From Betaproteobacteria bacterium (GTDB lineage Bacteria > Pseudomonadota > Gammaproteobacteria > Burkholderiales > Ga0077523), in NCBI GenBank assembly GCA_025350245.1, contig JANXYG010000009.1, forward strand, positions 1 through 64,000: a stretch of 64,000 nucleotides of DNA. Reading direction: 5' to 3'. Position numbers and translations under genes: made by a program. Below, piece after piece: positions 63,487-64,000 of this stretch. Numbering within the stretch: position 1 is the first letter of the stretch; every line of letters starts with the position of its first letter. Below the pieces are notes generated by a model. That model searched no databases. It was not told the origin of the DNA and saw only the letters and a program-made list of their open reading frames with translations.

Positions 63487-64000
<514 letters not shown>

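Overview
This high-GC window looks like the chromosomal origin region of a betaproteobacterium. The reasons are the gene order rpmH-rnpA-yidD-yidC-mnmE-mnmG-rsmG-parA-parB-atpIBEFHAGDC on one side of dnaA and dnaN-gyrB on the other, plus the rsmB-DUF4390-ntrY-ntrX block and the glycolysis/purine block (gap-pgk-pyk-purE-purK-purC). Genus cannot be read from the sequence alone. A GC-rich dispersed repeat between operons resembles elements I associate with Burkholderiales-type genomes, but this is a weak hint.

Layout. 1-4.8 kb (minus): the 5' part of a YpfJ-type zinc metallopeptidase, then a three-gene unit transcribed as M20 deacylase, fused malonate-decarboxylase-like carboxyltransferase, and malonyl-CoA ligase. 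5.0-12.1 kb (minus): the complete F1Fo ATP synthase operon. 12.2-20.2 kb (minus): parB, parA, rsmG, mnmG, two parS sites, mnmE, yidC, yidD, rnpA, rpmH. 20.2-22.0 kb: origin zone. A consensus DnaA box lies upstream of dnaA, and weaker boxes plus an AT-rich stretch lie between dnaA and dnaN. 20.4-25.5 kb (plus): dnaA, dnaN, gyrB. 25.6-30.6 kb (minus): topB, dprA, LysM protein. 30.7-37.7 kb (plus): def, fmt, rsmB, DUF4390, ntrY, ntrX. 38.0-46.4 kb (plus): glk, gap, pgk, pyk, purE, purK, purC, Sua5-type threonylcarbamoyl-AMP synthase. 46.5-51.7 kb (plus): Rieske protein, large FAD/Fe-S dehydrogenase, cupin, amidase. 51.8-59.4 kb (minus): sugar-acid-type IlvD/Edd dehydratase, ribosome hibernation factor, two GH57 enzymes, glgC. 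59.8-63.4 kb (plus): glgB, glgA. 63.5 kb to the end: the start of a LarA-like (DUF2088) gene.

How it works together. Gene direction flips at the origin, so the replication, segregation, translation and ATP-synthase genes run co-directionally with forks leaving it. Two parS sites lie 3-4 kb from parAB. Energy genes are grouped: ATP synthase, lower glycolysis, and a glycogen cluster in which glgC with two GH57 genes diverges from glgB-glgA.

Most of the window is core genome and ordinary. The items most worth a second look are: an NtrX whose AAA+ domain lacks the sigma54-contact loop and the Walker B acidic residues; the fused MdcD-MdcE-like protein with no other decarboxylase subunits; the boundary repeats; a perfect 12-bp-arm hairpin upstream of glgC; and the tightly nested rpmH/rnpA/yidD starts. 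I found no tRNA, rRNA, CRISPR array, insertion sequence or prophage.
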